Of a stretch of DNA of 64,000 bases, positions 22,671 to 31,781 are shown in pieces. Made by a program: the position numbers and the translations under genes. Origin of the DNA: an uncultured Clostridium sp. (GTDB lineage Bacteria; Bacillota_I; Bacilli_A; RF39; UBA660); contig CABUQZ010000003.1 of the NCBI GenBank assembly GCA_902493795.1, positions 1 through 64,000 of the forward strand, written 5' to 3'. The notes beneath the pieces are model-generated. The model ran no database searches, had not been told where the DNA came from, and saw only the letters and a list, made by a program, of their open reading frames with translations. The number at the start of each line of letters is the position of its first letter. Positions within the stretch are counted from its first letter, which is position 1.

Positions 22671-23754
22671 TTAAGAAGTCCTTTAATTTTCTAGATCTAG
22701 ATGGATGTCTTAATTTTCTTAAGGCTTTAGCTTCAATTTGACGAATACGTTCACGAGTTACTCCAAATATTTGTCCAACTTCTTCAAGAGTTCTACATTG
22801 TCCATCATCAAGACCAAATCTTAATCTTAATACTTTTTCTTCTCTATCTGTAAGTGTTAATAATACACTTGCAAGTTCTTCTTTTAACATTTCAACAGTT
22901 GCATATTCTTCTGGAGACATTGTTCTTTCATCTTTAATGAAATCTCCTAAGTGAGAGTCATCTTCTTCACCAATTGGTGTTTCTAAAGATACTGGATCTT
23001 GAGATATTTTGTAAACTTCTCTTACTTTATCAACTGTTACATTTAATTTTTTAGCAAGTTCTTCTTCTGTTGGTTCACGATTTAGCTCTTGTGTTAATTG
23101 TCTTTGAACACGAGCAAGTTTATTTATTGTTTCAACCATATGAACTGGTACTCTTATTGTTCTTGCTTGATCAGCAATTGCTCTTGTTATAGCTTGTCTA
23201 ATCCACCATGTTGCATATGTTGAGAACTTGTACCCTTTTGATGGGTCAAACTTGTCAACAGCTTTCATTAGTCCAATGTTTCCTTCTTGAATTAAATCAA
23301 GGAAAAGCATTCCACGCCCAACATATCTTTTTGCTATACTTACTACAAGTCTTAAGTTAGATTCAGCAAGCATTTTCTTAGCGTACTCATCACCTTGTTC
23401 AGCAAGTTTAGCATATTCAAATTCTTCATCAGAAGTAAGTAGGTTTATTCTACCTATTTCTTTTAAGTACATACGTACAGGATCATTAATTTTAATGTCT
23501 TTAGACATTGTTAAGTCTTCGACAATAAATCCGCTTGGATCTTCATCTTCGTCTGTAGAGTTATCTGCAGTTTCACTTATTATCTCTATATTGTTATCTA
23601 CTAAGGTGTTATACAAATCGTCTAGTGTATCACTATCTACTTCTAGTCCTTTTAACTCATCAACCATTTGTTCATAGGTAATGTAACCTTGTTTTTTACC
23701 TTTTTCAATAAGTGTTTTTTTTCTAGCTTCGATAGTTTTTATTTCTTCGACCAT
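22663..23754 (-). CDS. rpoD: Primary RNA polymerase sigma factor RpoD (SigA)
   Basis: A 363-residue housekeeping sigma factor. The short region 1.1 has KKQGYITYEQMVDEL. An acidic spacer follows (TDEDEDPSGFIVED), then region 1.2 (DPVRMYLKEIGRINLLT), region 2 (NLRLVVSIAKRYVGRGMLFL, FSTYATWWIRQAITRAIADQ), region 3 (TINKLARVQRQLTQELNREP) and region 4 (LTDREEKVLRLRFGLDDGQ, VTRERIRQIEAKALRKLR). The ATG at 23754 follows GGGGAG by seven bases and the dnaG stop by four. The dnaG-rpoD order is the classic macromolecular synthesis arrangement. It is clearly distinct from the second RpoD-like gene at 15657-17705. Confidence 0.97.
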   Translation of the reverse strand: MVEEIKTIEARKKTLIEKGKKQGYITYEQMVDELKGLEVDSDTLDDLYNTLVDNNIEIISETADNSTDEDEDPSGFIVEDLTMSKDIKINDPVRMYLKEIGRINLLTSDEEFEYAKLAEQGDEYAKKMLAESNLRLVVSIAKRYVGRGMLFLDLIQEGNIGLMKAVDKFDPSKGYKFSTYATWWIRQAITRAIADQARTIRVPVHMVETINKLARVQRQLTQELNREPTEEELAKKLNVTVDKVREVYKISQDPVSLETPIGEEDDSHLGDFIKDERTMSPEEYATVEMLKEELASVLLTLTDREEKVLRLRFGLDDGQCRTLEEVGQIFGVTRERIRQIEAKALRKLRHPSRSRKLKDFLID

Positions 23755-23758
23755 ATTT

Positions 23759-25489
23759 TCACTCCCCAATTCTAAGCTTTCTAATTTTTTCCAACATCTT
23801 TATTTTTTCATCCATATCATGTTCTTTTCTCATTTGTTCTTCTAGTTTTTTTATTTCTTCTTTAACGTTATAATCATTGATTACTTTTACGTATTCCATA
23901 ATTGTAACGTCACTTATTTCTTCATCTAGATTAAGACTTTGGACTTCATTAAAAATACTTAATAACTCCTTTTTATCATTCAAATAGGTATAAAAATCTG
24001 CAATGTTTATATCTCCATACTCATGGTAGTAGTAACTAATCTCTGCAGCAAGATTTCTAGTTGAAGAATCGATAAAATAAAGTTTTTTACTGTCGTAAAC
24101 CTTTATCACTTTTGGATTTATTAACATATAGAAAATAAATTCAAGGGATGCTCTTTGATATTTATCTTTTCTTACATTTTTCCTTGCTATTACATTGTTA
24201 TCAACATTTTTTCTTTCTTCTTCATTGAGATTTTTGTATTCATTTAATTTTTTTTCTAGTGTATTATAACTCAAATTGACTTCTTTTGCAAGCTTTTTCA
24301 AGATTATTTCACATCTTATTTCATCTTTTATATTAGATGTTTCCTTAATTACTTTATTAATGTAATTTGATAGTTCAATATCACTTGAAAAATTTACTCC
24401 ATCTTTTAACTTATTTATTTTAAAATCGCTATAATTTAAAGCATTTTCTATTAAAGAAGTGAATTTATCTTTGCCATATTTTAAAATATAGGAATCTGGG
24501 TCTTCGTCGTTATCAAGGCACACTACTTTAACATTTAATCCTGCTTTTTCTAGAAGTTCTCCATTATGTAGGTCAGCATCTTGTCCTGGTTTATCACCAT
24601 CAAGACATAAATAGACATTTAATGAAAGTTTCTTTAAAAGGGCAATTTGGTCATCAGTTAAAGCAGTTCCCATAAGTGCTACTGTGTTTTTAATACCAAT
24701 TGTAGATGCTCTTATAACATCCATAAAGCCTTCCATTACAATTACGTATTTTGAAGTTCTTACATATTCTTTTGAAGAATTATAGTGGTATAAACATGTA
24801 CCTTTTTTAAATATTACAGTTTCCTTAGTATTCATGTATTTACTCATTTTAGAGTCATCATAGATTCTTCCTGAAAAACCTACTACTCGTCCATTTCTAT
24901 CATCAAGAGGAAACATTATTCTGTTTATAAAGGTATCTATATCATTATTAGCAAGACCTAAATCATTTAAAGTGTTAATATCATACTTTTTCTCTTTTAA
25001 ATAGCTTACTAATTTATCTTTATCAGAAAGTGCTAATCCTATACCAAATTCTTTGATTGTTTCTTCATCAATTCCACGTTTTTTTAAGTAGTCTTTTGCA
25101 AGATCTCCTTTATCAGTGTTTAACATTAACTGATAAAACTTAGATGATAAATCGTATATTTCGTAGTATTTATTATATTTAGAGTCAAAAGAGCTTGTGT
25201 ATCCCTCTAGTTTTATTCCTACTCTATCACCTAGTTTTTTTAGGGTCTCTTTAAAAGAAAGATTATCGATTTGCTCAACAAAATTAAAAACATTACCACT
25301 ATTGTGGCAACTCCAACATGTATAAGTCTGTCTTTTGGGATCAACACTCATAGATGGGTTTTTATCGTTGTGAAAGGGACATACTCCCCAATAATATTGT
25401 CCTTTCTTAGTTAAAGGAACATATTCGTTAATAACATCTACAATATTTAATTTACTTCTAATTTCATTTATTGTATTCTGATTATTCAT
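23759..25489 (-). CDS. dnaG: DNA primase
   Basis: A 576-residue replicative primase. The zinc-binding domain has CPFHNDKNPS and CWSCHNSGN (residues about 37-62). The primase core includes EFGIGLA and the TOPRIM segments VIVMEGFMDVIRA and CLDGDKPGQDAD (Glu and the DxD-type acidic residues that bind metal). The C-terminal helical helicase-binding part (about 430-576) is diverged. AAAGGG precedes the ATG. The gene is followed after four bases by rpoD and then trmK. Upstream is a 430-base non-coding stretch with several hairpins. Confidence 0.97.
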   Translation of the reverse strand: MNNQNTINEIRSKLNIVDVINEYVPLTKKGQYYWGVCPFHNDKNPSMSVDPKRQTYTCWSCHNSGNVFNFVEQIDNLSFKETLKKLGDRVGIKLEGYTSSFDSKYNKYYEIYDLSSKFYQLMLNTDKGDLAKDYLKKRGIDEETIKEFGIGLALSDKDKLVSYLKEKKYDINTLNDLGLANNDIDTFINRIMFPLDDRNGRVVGFSGRIYDDSKMSKYMNTKETVIFKKGTCLYHYNSSKEYVRTSKYVIVMEGFMDVIRASTIGIKNTVALMGTALTDDQIALLKKLSLNVYLCLDGDKPGQDADLHNGELLEKAGLNVKVVCLDNDEDPDSYILKYGKDKFTSLIENALNYSDFKINKLKDGVNFSSDIELSNYINKVIKETSNIKDEIRCEIILKKLAKEVNLSYNTLEKKLNEYKNLNEEERKNVDNNVIARKNVRKDKYQRASLEFIFYMLINPKVIKVYDSKKLYFIDSSTRNLAAEISYYYHEYGDINIADFYTYLNDKKELLSIFNEVQSLNLDEEISDVTIMEYVKVINDYNVKEEIKKLEEQMRKEHDMDEKIKMLEKIRKLRIGE

Positions 25490-25885
25490 AGTAATTCCCT
25501 TTCAAATATACATATATTATAATTCAAAATTAAAAAAAAGAAAGTCATTTTTAAAATTATAAAAGACCAGCTTAACTGGCCTATTTATCACTTTCTTTCT
25601 TTTTTATATTTTTTTTGGGTATTAAAGTTTATATATGAGCTATATTCTAATTATCACTCATCCTTTCCGGTCGAAGTAAATTGTTTTTTTATATTTATAT
25701 TGCCTATGGCAATTAAGATTTATCTTTATAAATTATAAATAGCGTTTGCTATATTTTTTAAAATATTTAATTGTTATACTACGTTTTTCTCTATACTCAT
25801 CATCTCCTTTTGTAACTAAAGTATATAATATAATTGTGTAATAATTTTGGGATAATTGTCAAAAGTTTATTAGAATTTCAAAATC
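25490..25885 (-). other. Non-coding structured stretch upstream of dnaG (possible small RNA or leader)
   Basis: About 400 bases without a credible gene. On the minus strand there are compact hairpins: ATAGC-AAAC-GCTAT (25739-25752), TTGCC-ATA-GGCAA (25700-25712) and GGCCAG-loop-CTGGTC (25565-25581). The last is followed by TTTTAT, so it can end a transcript. A GC-richer word, CGACCGGAAAGGATGAG (about 25660-25680), stands out against the AT background. A TATAAT lies 30 bases upstream of dnaG. This fits either a small RNA of about 250 bases or a long leader of the dnaG operon. I compared it with SRP RNA, RNase P, 6S and T-box patterns and saw no match. Confidence 0.45.
25561..25581 (-). terminator. 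Hairpin with short T-run upstream of dnaG
   Basis: GGCCAG pairs with CTGGTC (one G-U), loop TTAAG, then TTTTAT on the minus strand. It may end the putative small RNA or attenuate dnaG. Confidence 0.5.
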
Positions 25886-25917
25886 AAAAAAAGTTTACAA
25901 TTTTTCGTAAACTTTTT
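25886..25917 (-). terminator. Terminator of polC
   Basis: AAAGTTTAC pairs with GTAAACTTT around an eight-base loop, with a T-run on the minus strand. It begins five bases after the polC stop. Confidence 0.85.
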
Positions 25918-25921
25918 CTTT

Positions 25922-28900
25922 TTAAAATAAAGATAATTGATCAGATTCATCAAGACCATCTAGTATTTTCATTTTTCTCATTCTATCGATTAATGTTTGA
26001 GATACTTTAGCTCTTTTTTGTAAATCTTCTATACTTGTAAATGGACGTTTTTCTCTTTCTTCGACAATTGCTTTTGCAACTGTATCTCCTAGTCCATCAA
26101 TTGCAGAGAATGGTGGGTAAATATTTTTATCATCTCTTACTCCCCATACTGTTGCATCACTGTGTTCTAGATCAACTGGTAAGAAGTTTATTCCCCTTGC
26201 AGTTGCTTCAAGACACACTTTCAAACTTTCAAGTTGACCATTTTCTTTGTTTGTTGCATCGTATCCTTTAGTTTGAATTTCGATTACTTTTTCTCTTATT
26301 GCATTATATCCCTTTATCATTGATTCAACATCAGTATCAGTAGCCTTTGAAGTAAGCCAAGAAGCATAGAAGTATACTGGCATGTGAACCTTGTACCAAG
26401 CAATTCTAAAGGCACTTGTTACATAAGCACAAGCATGGGCTTTTGGGAACATGTACTTGATTTTTTGACATGAATCGATAAACCATGGCTCAATTCCTGC
26501 TTTTTCCATTGTTTCTTTATGTGTCTTCCATGTTTCTGGATCTTTACTTGCTTTTCCTTTACGAACAAACTCCATTATCTTAAAGGCTTTTATTGGAGCA
26601 AGCCCATGATATATTAAATAAACCATAATGTCGTCACGACATCCAATTACCTCTTTAAATGGTACTACATTTTTTTTAATTAATTCCTGTGCATTTCCAA
26701 GCCATACATCAGTACCATGTGATAGTCCTGATATTTTAACAAGTTCTGCGAAAGTCTTTGGTGTTGTATCTTGAACCATTGAAATAGTAAATGGTGTTCC
26801 AAATTCTGGAATTCCTAGAGTACCTGTTTCATTTAGAATCTGTTCTGTTGTTACCCCAAGAGTACTTGTAGATGAGAAGATACTCATTGTTTCTTTATCA
26901 TCCATTGGTACTTTAGAGACATCTGTTTTAGTTAAATCTTGAATCATACGTAATTGAGTTGGATCACTGTGCCCTAAGATATCTAGTTTTAGTAAGCACT
27001 GGTCGATAGCATGGTATGAAAAGTGAGTTGTTCTCCAAGCGCTATTTGGGTCATCTGCTGGGAATTGGAATGGTGTAAAATCTGATACATCCATGTAATC
27101 TGGTACTACAACTATTCCTCCTGGATGCTGTCCTGTTGTTCTTTTTACTCCAGTACACCCTATTGAAATACGTTTTATTTCAGCACTTCTTACTGTCGAG
27201 TACTCTTTTACTTTTCTTACCATTTCATTATATTTAAGAGCAATTTCGCCTGTTACTAAGTTTTTAATTTCTTCTTGTTTTAGTAAGAACTCTTTAGCAA
27301 TTTTTGCTTCTTTTTCTTTTTTTTCTACTCCTAATAACTCTTCAACTGTCTTACCGATATTTTTAGCGATATCTCCAATTATTTCCATCATTTTATCTTC
27401 GTAATAACCTAAAACAAATCCATAGGCAGTTTTATCTGCTACTGTACCTATTGTTCCAGCACGATAAACGTTATCAACTCCAAATAAAACTTTTGTGTAT
27501 TCGTGTGCAGATGCTTGGTTTAAATCAGAGAAGTTTAAGTCGATATCAGGAACTTTATCTGCATTAAATCCTAAGAAAGTCGCAAATGGAATATCCTGTC
27601 CATCTTTTACCATTGGTATTTTACAGTTTGGACATTCTTTATCTGGTAAGTCAAATCCAGATGAGTAAGTTGCACCTAGTGCATTACCATTTTCATCTTC
27701 AAAAATACTTAACTTACATTTTGTACATCTATAATGTGGTGATAATGGGTTTACTTCAGAAATACCCATCATACTTGCTACGAAGCTTGATCCAACAGAT
27801 CCACGTGATCCTACTAAGTAACCATCATCATTTGAGTGTTTAACAAGACGTTGTGCTATTAAGTATATTGGATCAAATCCTCCTCCAATGATACCTCCTA
27901 ATTCTTTCTTAAGTTTCTTCTTAACTGATTCATCAGTTAATTCTCCATCTTCTTCTTTCCAGTTCTTTTTAATGTACTTAGTCATTTCTTCTTTAACTTT
28001 ATCAAAACCACTTGATACAGTATCGTGAACTTTTTTAAACACTTCTTTATTGAACTCTTCCTCTTCTATATTAGGGTTTTGTTCTTTTATTTCAGCACTA
28101 TAACTATTATAGATAATATCTCCATATAGCTCTTTTGCTATACGTTCTTCGATATTATATGGTAATGGATCTCCATACCACTCTTTAGCTTTGTTAAATA
28201 CTAGTTCTGTTACTACTTGTGGACAATCTAGATAAGTTTTTCCATCATCACTTTTAACACGTGGTGAAAAAGGTATTCCACCAGTATCAGGAATTACTTC
28301 AATTTCTTCAACCATGTCAGCTATTTTATTGGTGTTTTCAACTACTATTTCATATGCTAAATCTTTATCTAAGAAATTAAAGTCTTCTAGCATTTCATTG
28401 GTAGTTCTAAAGTGTTGTGAAGGTATTTCTGTTATTTCTTTTTTAGCAAGAGGGTGTCTTCCTCCTCCTGGAACTTTTTGATTAACAATTATTTCACGAT
28501 ATATTTTGTCACTTCTATAAAAGTGATGTACGTCTCCTGTTGCTACTATTATTTTTCCAGCTTCATGAGTTGCATCTATTACTTTCTTTATATGATCTTT
28601 TAATTCTTCTTCATCTTTAAAGTCAGAAGTATCGATTAAGTGACTATATACTTCAGGAGGTTGTACTTCAACATAATCATAGAAGTTAATTATGTTTGTT
28701 AGTTCTTCTCCTTCTTTACTTCTTGCTTCAATAAATACTTCAGAGTTATAACATCCACTTCCAATTAAAATTCCTTCTCTTAGCTCGTTTAGTTTACTTC
28801 TTAAAATTCTTGGGGTTTTATATAAGTAAACAGTGTTCGCTAAAGATATAATTTGGAAGAGATTTTTTAATCCTTTTTTGTTTACTGCAATAGCATTAAA

Positions 28901-30874
28901 GTGGAATGTTCTTCCAAATTTATGGATTTCTTCTTTTGATATTAATTTATCTAAATCACAAATTCTTCTTAAGTTTTGATTAATAAGCTTCAAAGTCATT
29001 TTATGGAAAACCTTAGCAGTTCCTTCAGCATCGTAGTCTGCTCTATGGTGTCCTTCTTCATCAAAATCTACATTATATCTTGATACTAATGCAGAAAGAG
29101 AATGTCTTGCAAAACCTTGATCTAGGGTTCTTGATAATTCTAGAGTGTCAATTACTGTGTTTTTAAATTCTCCTAAATTGTATTTTTTCATAGACATTTC
29201 AATGAATGAAATATCAAATTTAGCGTTATGAGCAACCATAGGAGCATTTCCTACCCACTCCAAAAACTTCTTAGTAACTGTTTCTTCGTCATCTTTTCCT
29301 TTTACCATTTCGTCAGATATATTAGTAAGTTCTGTAATATGATCTGGTATATGTCTTTTAGGATCAATTAATTCATCGAATGAATCTGTTATATTCCCAT
29401 TTTTTATTTTAACAGCACCAATTTCAATCATTTGATCTCCACCTGCTGCATTAAATCCAGTTGTCTCTGTATCGAATACTACAAACTCAGTGTTAGAAAA
29501 CTCTTCATCAGTTGGTCTTATTACGATATTTACTGTATCATCTACTAGAGTTAACTCTGTTCCATATAAACCTTTAAATTTTTTAGGATTTGCTAATTCT
29601 TCTTTTACTTTTTCAAGATCAGAATTTAGTACTTTTTTCTCATCTTCATTTTCTTCTTCATTTATCTTAGTTTCTAATTCTTCTTTTTTAGCTTTAAGTC
29701 CTTTTATTAATCCTTTATTGTAATTTGTTATTAATTCAAACATAATTGGGAAAGCTTGACACCCAGAGTGATCTGTTATTGCTACTGCTTTATATCCCAT
29801 AGATATAGCGTTACTTACCATTTCACACGTGTGCTTATCAAGGTCAAGTTTGGATACTCCATCCATTTGACTCATCATAGTATGAGCATGTAATTCTACT
29901 CTTTTGATAGGGGCATCATCTACTAATTTTTCATCCTTTTTAGATGACTCATAGATATCATATACGTTAAGTACTAGTTCGTTATTTGAGTACTCATCAT
30001 ATTTTGTATTTCCTCTTAACTTTATCCATTTTCCAACTTTTGTTTTCTTTACAACGTCATCGTATACTTCATCATCTCTTATGAATGTTTTACAGTAAAT
30101 ACTATCTGTGTTATCTGTTACATAAAGTGTTAATATTTTAAATGCTTTACTTTGAGGAACAAACTCTTCTGTTCCAAATACTTTTCCTTCGATAATAATA
30201 TCAGCATTTTCCCCTACTATAGACTTTATCTTAGTAACTGCTTCATCTTCGCTAATTAAATTTCCAAAAATAGTTTTTTCATCGACATTTTTCTTTCTTC
30301 TTCTTGGAAAAGCATTAGATACTTTCTTTTCTTCTTGATGAATATAAGGTCTATTCATAATATCAATTGTTTCATTGTTAATTGATTCTTCTATTTGATC
30401 TTTTATTGCTTCATCTATTTCGATATTATAAATAAATACTGTTCCAAAAGCATTAATAAGTTCTTTTAATTTCTTTAAATCTTCTTCAATGTACTCTTTT
30501 TCTTTTTCATTAACTACTTTTATATTCAAAGAGTTTCCCACTATTTCAACTCTATTTTCAAGTGCTACTAAGTTAGGTAATGTTTCTTTGTTGTTATTCA
30601 TAATATACTCAAAGTTTTCACTAAAATTATTAGAGCTATCAGAATTATTTCTTATTTCTAAAACGATAGTTGCTCCATCAAAATAGTTAGAAAACTTCTT
30701 ACATATCTCATTATGAACAGAATAAGGTATATCGTTATCATTTTCAATTATGATTACAACTCTATTTTCTAAATCTATTATTTCTGTTTTTAATATTTTG
30801 GCATTATAAAAGAGATTGAAATATGATTCATCTAAGTTGATTCTTTCAAATATTTTATGTAATTTCTCATCCAT
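25922..30874 (-). CDS. polC: DNA polymerase III PolC-type alpha subunit
   Basis: A 1650-residue replicative polymerase of low-GC Gram-positives. In order: an N-terminal domain, an OB-fold (about 210-300), a PHP domain starting ELHAHTMMSQMDG (about 328), a 3'-5' proofreading exonuclease inserted in PHP (FVVFDTETTGF at about 468, later HNAKFDISFIE), the second PHP half, and the polymerase core (GSRGSVGSSF at about 1025, PDIDLNFSD at about 1111, TTGQHPGG) with a C-terminal helix-hairpin-helix. A four-cysteine zinc module (CTKC...CPNC) is present at about 1050-1090. Bacillus PolC is about 1440 residues. Part of the excess is a Glu/Lys-rich insertion of about 75 residues at roughly 918-993, before the GSRGSVGS motif. 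The upstream gene is 18 bases away. Confidence 0.97.
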   Translation of the reverse strand: MDEKLHKIFERINLDESYFNLFYNAKILKTEIIDLENRVVIIIENDNDIPYSVHNEICKKFSNYFDGATIVLEIRNNSDSSNNFSENFEYIMNNNKETLPNLVALENRVEIVGNSLNIKVVNEKEKEYIEEDLKKLKELINAFGTVFIYNIEIDEAIKDQIEESINNETIDIMNRPYIHQEEKKVSNAFPRRRKKNVDEKTIFGNLISEDEAVTKIKSIVGENADIIIEGKVFGTEEFVPQSKAFKILTLYVTDNTDSIYCKTFIRDDEVYDDVVKKTKVGKWIKLRGNTKYDEYSNNELVLNVYDIYESSKKDEKLVDDAPIKRVELHAHTMMSQMDGVSKLDLDKHTCEMVSNAISMGYKAVAITDHSGCQAFPIMFELITNYNKGLIKGLKAKKEELETKINEEENEDEKKVLNSDLEKVKEELANPKKFKGLYGTELTLVDDTVNIVIRPTDEEFSNTEFVVFDTETTGFNAAGGDQMIEIGAVKIKNGNITDSFDELIDPKRHIPDHITELTNISDEMVKGKDDEETVTKKFLEWVGNAPMVAHNAKFDISFIEMSMKKYNLGEFKNTVIDTLELSRTLDQGFARHSLSALVSRYNVDFDEEGHHRADYDAEGTAKVFHKMTLKLINQNLRRICDLDKLISKEEIHKFGRTFHFNAIAVNKKGLKNLFQIISLANTVYLYKTPRILRSKLNELREGILIGSGCYNSEVFIEARSKEGEELTNIINFYDYVEVQPPEVYSHLIDTSDFKDEEELKDHIKKVIDATHEAGKIIVATGDVHHFYRSDKIYREIIVNQKVPGGGRHPLAKKEITEIPSQHFRTTNEMLEDFNFLDKDLAYEIVVENTNKIADMVEEIEVIPDTGGIPFSPRVKSDDGKTYLDCPQVVTELVFNKAKEWYGDPLPYNIEERIAKELYGDIIYNSYSAEIKEQNPNIEEEEFNKEVFKKVHDTVSSGFDKVKEEMTKYIKKNWKEEDGELTDESVKKKLKKELGGIIGGGFDPIYLIAQRLVKHSNDDGYLVGSRGSVGSSFVASMMGISEVNPLSPHYRCTKCKLSIFEDENGNALGATYSSGFDLPDKECPNCKIPMVKDGQDIPFATFLGFNADKVPDIDLNFSDLNQASAHEYTKVLFGVDNVYRAGTIGTVADKTAYGFVLGYYEDKMMEIIGDIAKNIGKTVEELLGVEKKEKEAKIAKEFLLKQEEIKNLVTGEIALKYNEMVRKVKEYSTVRSAEIKRISIGCTGVKRTTGQHPGGIVVVPDYMDVSDFTPFQFPADDPNSAWRTTHFSYHAIDQCLLKLDILGHSDPTQLRMIQDLTKTDVSKVPMDDKETMSIFSSTSTLGVTTEQILNETGTLGIPEFGTPFTISMVQDTTPKTFAELVKISGLSHGTDVWLGNAQELIKKNVVPFKEVIGCRDDIMVYLIYHGLAPIKAFKIMEFVRKGKASKDPETWKTHKETMEKAGIEPWFIDSCQKIKYMFPKAHACAYVTSAFRIAWYKVHMPVYFYASWLTSKATDTDVESMIKGYNAIREKVIEIQTKGYDATNKENGQLESLKVCLEATARGINFLPVDLEHSDATVWGVRDDKNIYPPFSAIDGLGDTVAKAIVEEREKRPFTSIEDLQKRAKVSQTLIDRMRKMKILDGLDESDQLSLF

Positions 30875-30892
30875 ATTTTAACCTCTCTACTT

Positions 30893-31729
30893 TTACATTT
30901 TGTCTAGTTCATTTAGTTTAATAATATATTTTTGGTTATTACAACAAAAGTCTATGAAACCTTTTATATCTACCTTTCTTAATCCTTTCTCTATTGGATA
31001 TTTGTCAATATCAAATGGCATTTTATCTCTCATCATATAACTTACTAATTCTTCCCTATCTGCTCCTTGATACATTAGCCAGTAAGGATATAATTGTCTT
31101 TTTAACAACTTTAATCTTTTTATTCCTTCATCGTATTTTGAATAACCTGATACTCTTGTGTATATTTCATTTGTTACTAGTAAATCAAGTACTGAATTTA
31201 CTATTTCTCTGTTTGTTTCTTGATAATCTCCTATTTCATATTTTACAGTGGTAAATAATACTCTCATGATTGCTTTTAAGCCATCTTCAGTGTCTTCTTT
31301 TTTACCCCATACAATATTTTTTTTAGGATTTTTCTTTAAGTATTCAACATTATCAAAATATGGATGTATTACTAGTATTTGATAGTCATTTTCTACTTTA
31401 AATCTTAATAATTCTTTTAATGTTACTTGGATAGTTTTTTGATGATTATCCCATATCTTCATTAAAAATCTTCTATATTTTTCTGTTTGCTTTTTAACAA
31501 GCTTGTATTCTTCACTATCAAAAATGAAATTGTATATCGTATCGTCATCTGGAATAAAATCATTCGTATATTTTAAAATTTCTATGTTTTCTTTTTCAAG
31601 TTTTAAGTAATCTTTAGAATAATTTTTCCATAGACGTTCTTTTAACTTCTGTATTTCTTCTGAAATTGAAGGGCGAAATAATAAGTTCCATGCTAGCAAA
31701 TAATCGTTAACTACAAATTGTATATTCAT
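30893..31729 (-). CDS. Conserved-looking protein of unknown function between dnaE and polC
   Basis: A 278-residue, soluble-looking protein rich in Lys, Tyr and aromatic residues. It has no signal, membrane segment or known catalytic motif that I can name. Points to note are the N-terminal VVNDYLLAWNLLFRPSIS, the ILVIHPYFDNVEYL segment and a Cys-Cys near the C-terminus (FIDFCCNNQKY). GGTGAG precedes the ATG. It lies 18 bases upstream of polC and 52 bases downstream of dnaE, so it is probably transcribed with both replicative polymerases. A replication-related role is only a guess from position. Confidence 0.7.
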   Translation of the reverse strand: MNIQFVVNDYLLAWNLLFRPSISEEIQKLKERLWKNYSKDYLKLEKENIEILKYTNDFIPDDDTIYNFIFDSEEYKLVKKQTEKYRRFLMKIWDNHQKTIQVTLKELLRFKVENDYQILVIHPYFDNVEYLKKNPKKNIVWGKKEDTEDGLKAIMRVLFTTVKYEIGDYQETNREIVNSVLDLLVTNEIYTRVSGYSKYDEGIKRLKLLKRQLYPYWLMYQGADREELVSYMMRDKMPFDIDKYPIEKGLRKVDIKGFIDFCCNNQKYIIKLNELDKM

Positions 31730-31781
31730 TTTCTCACCACCAAAATCTACTTAATATAAATATAACACATAAGAAGATAAA

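Noticed and set aside
23759..23761. Genetic code 4 (TGA as tryptophan), suggested by the very low GC
   Set aside because: TGA ends dnaG exactly before the rpoD start and ends the accessory gene at 49644; tryptophans in conserved motifs do not need TGA.
25655..25685. SRP (4.5S) RNA, because of CCGGAAAGG
   Set aside because: The conserved AGCAG side and flanking helix 8 pairing are missing.
25826..25862. TTGACA (25857-25862) as a promoter for the dnaG-upstream RNA
   Set aside because: The nearest -10-like sequence (TATACT at 25820-25825) is 31 bases away, too far for a sigma-A promoter.
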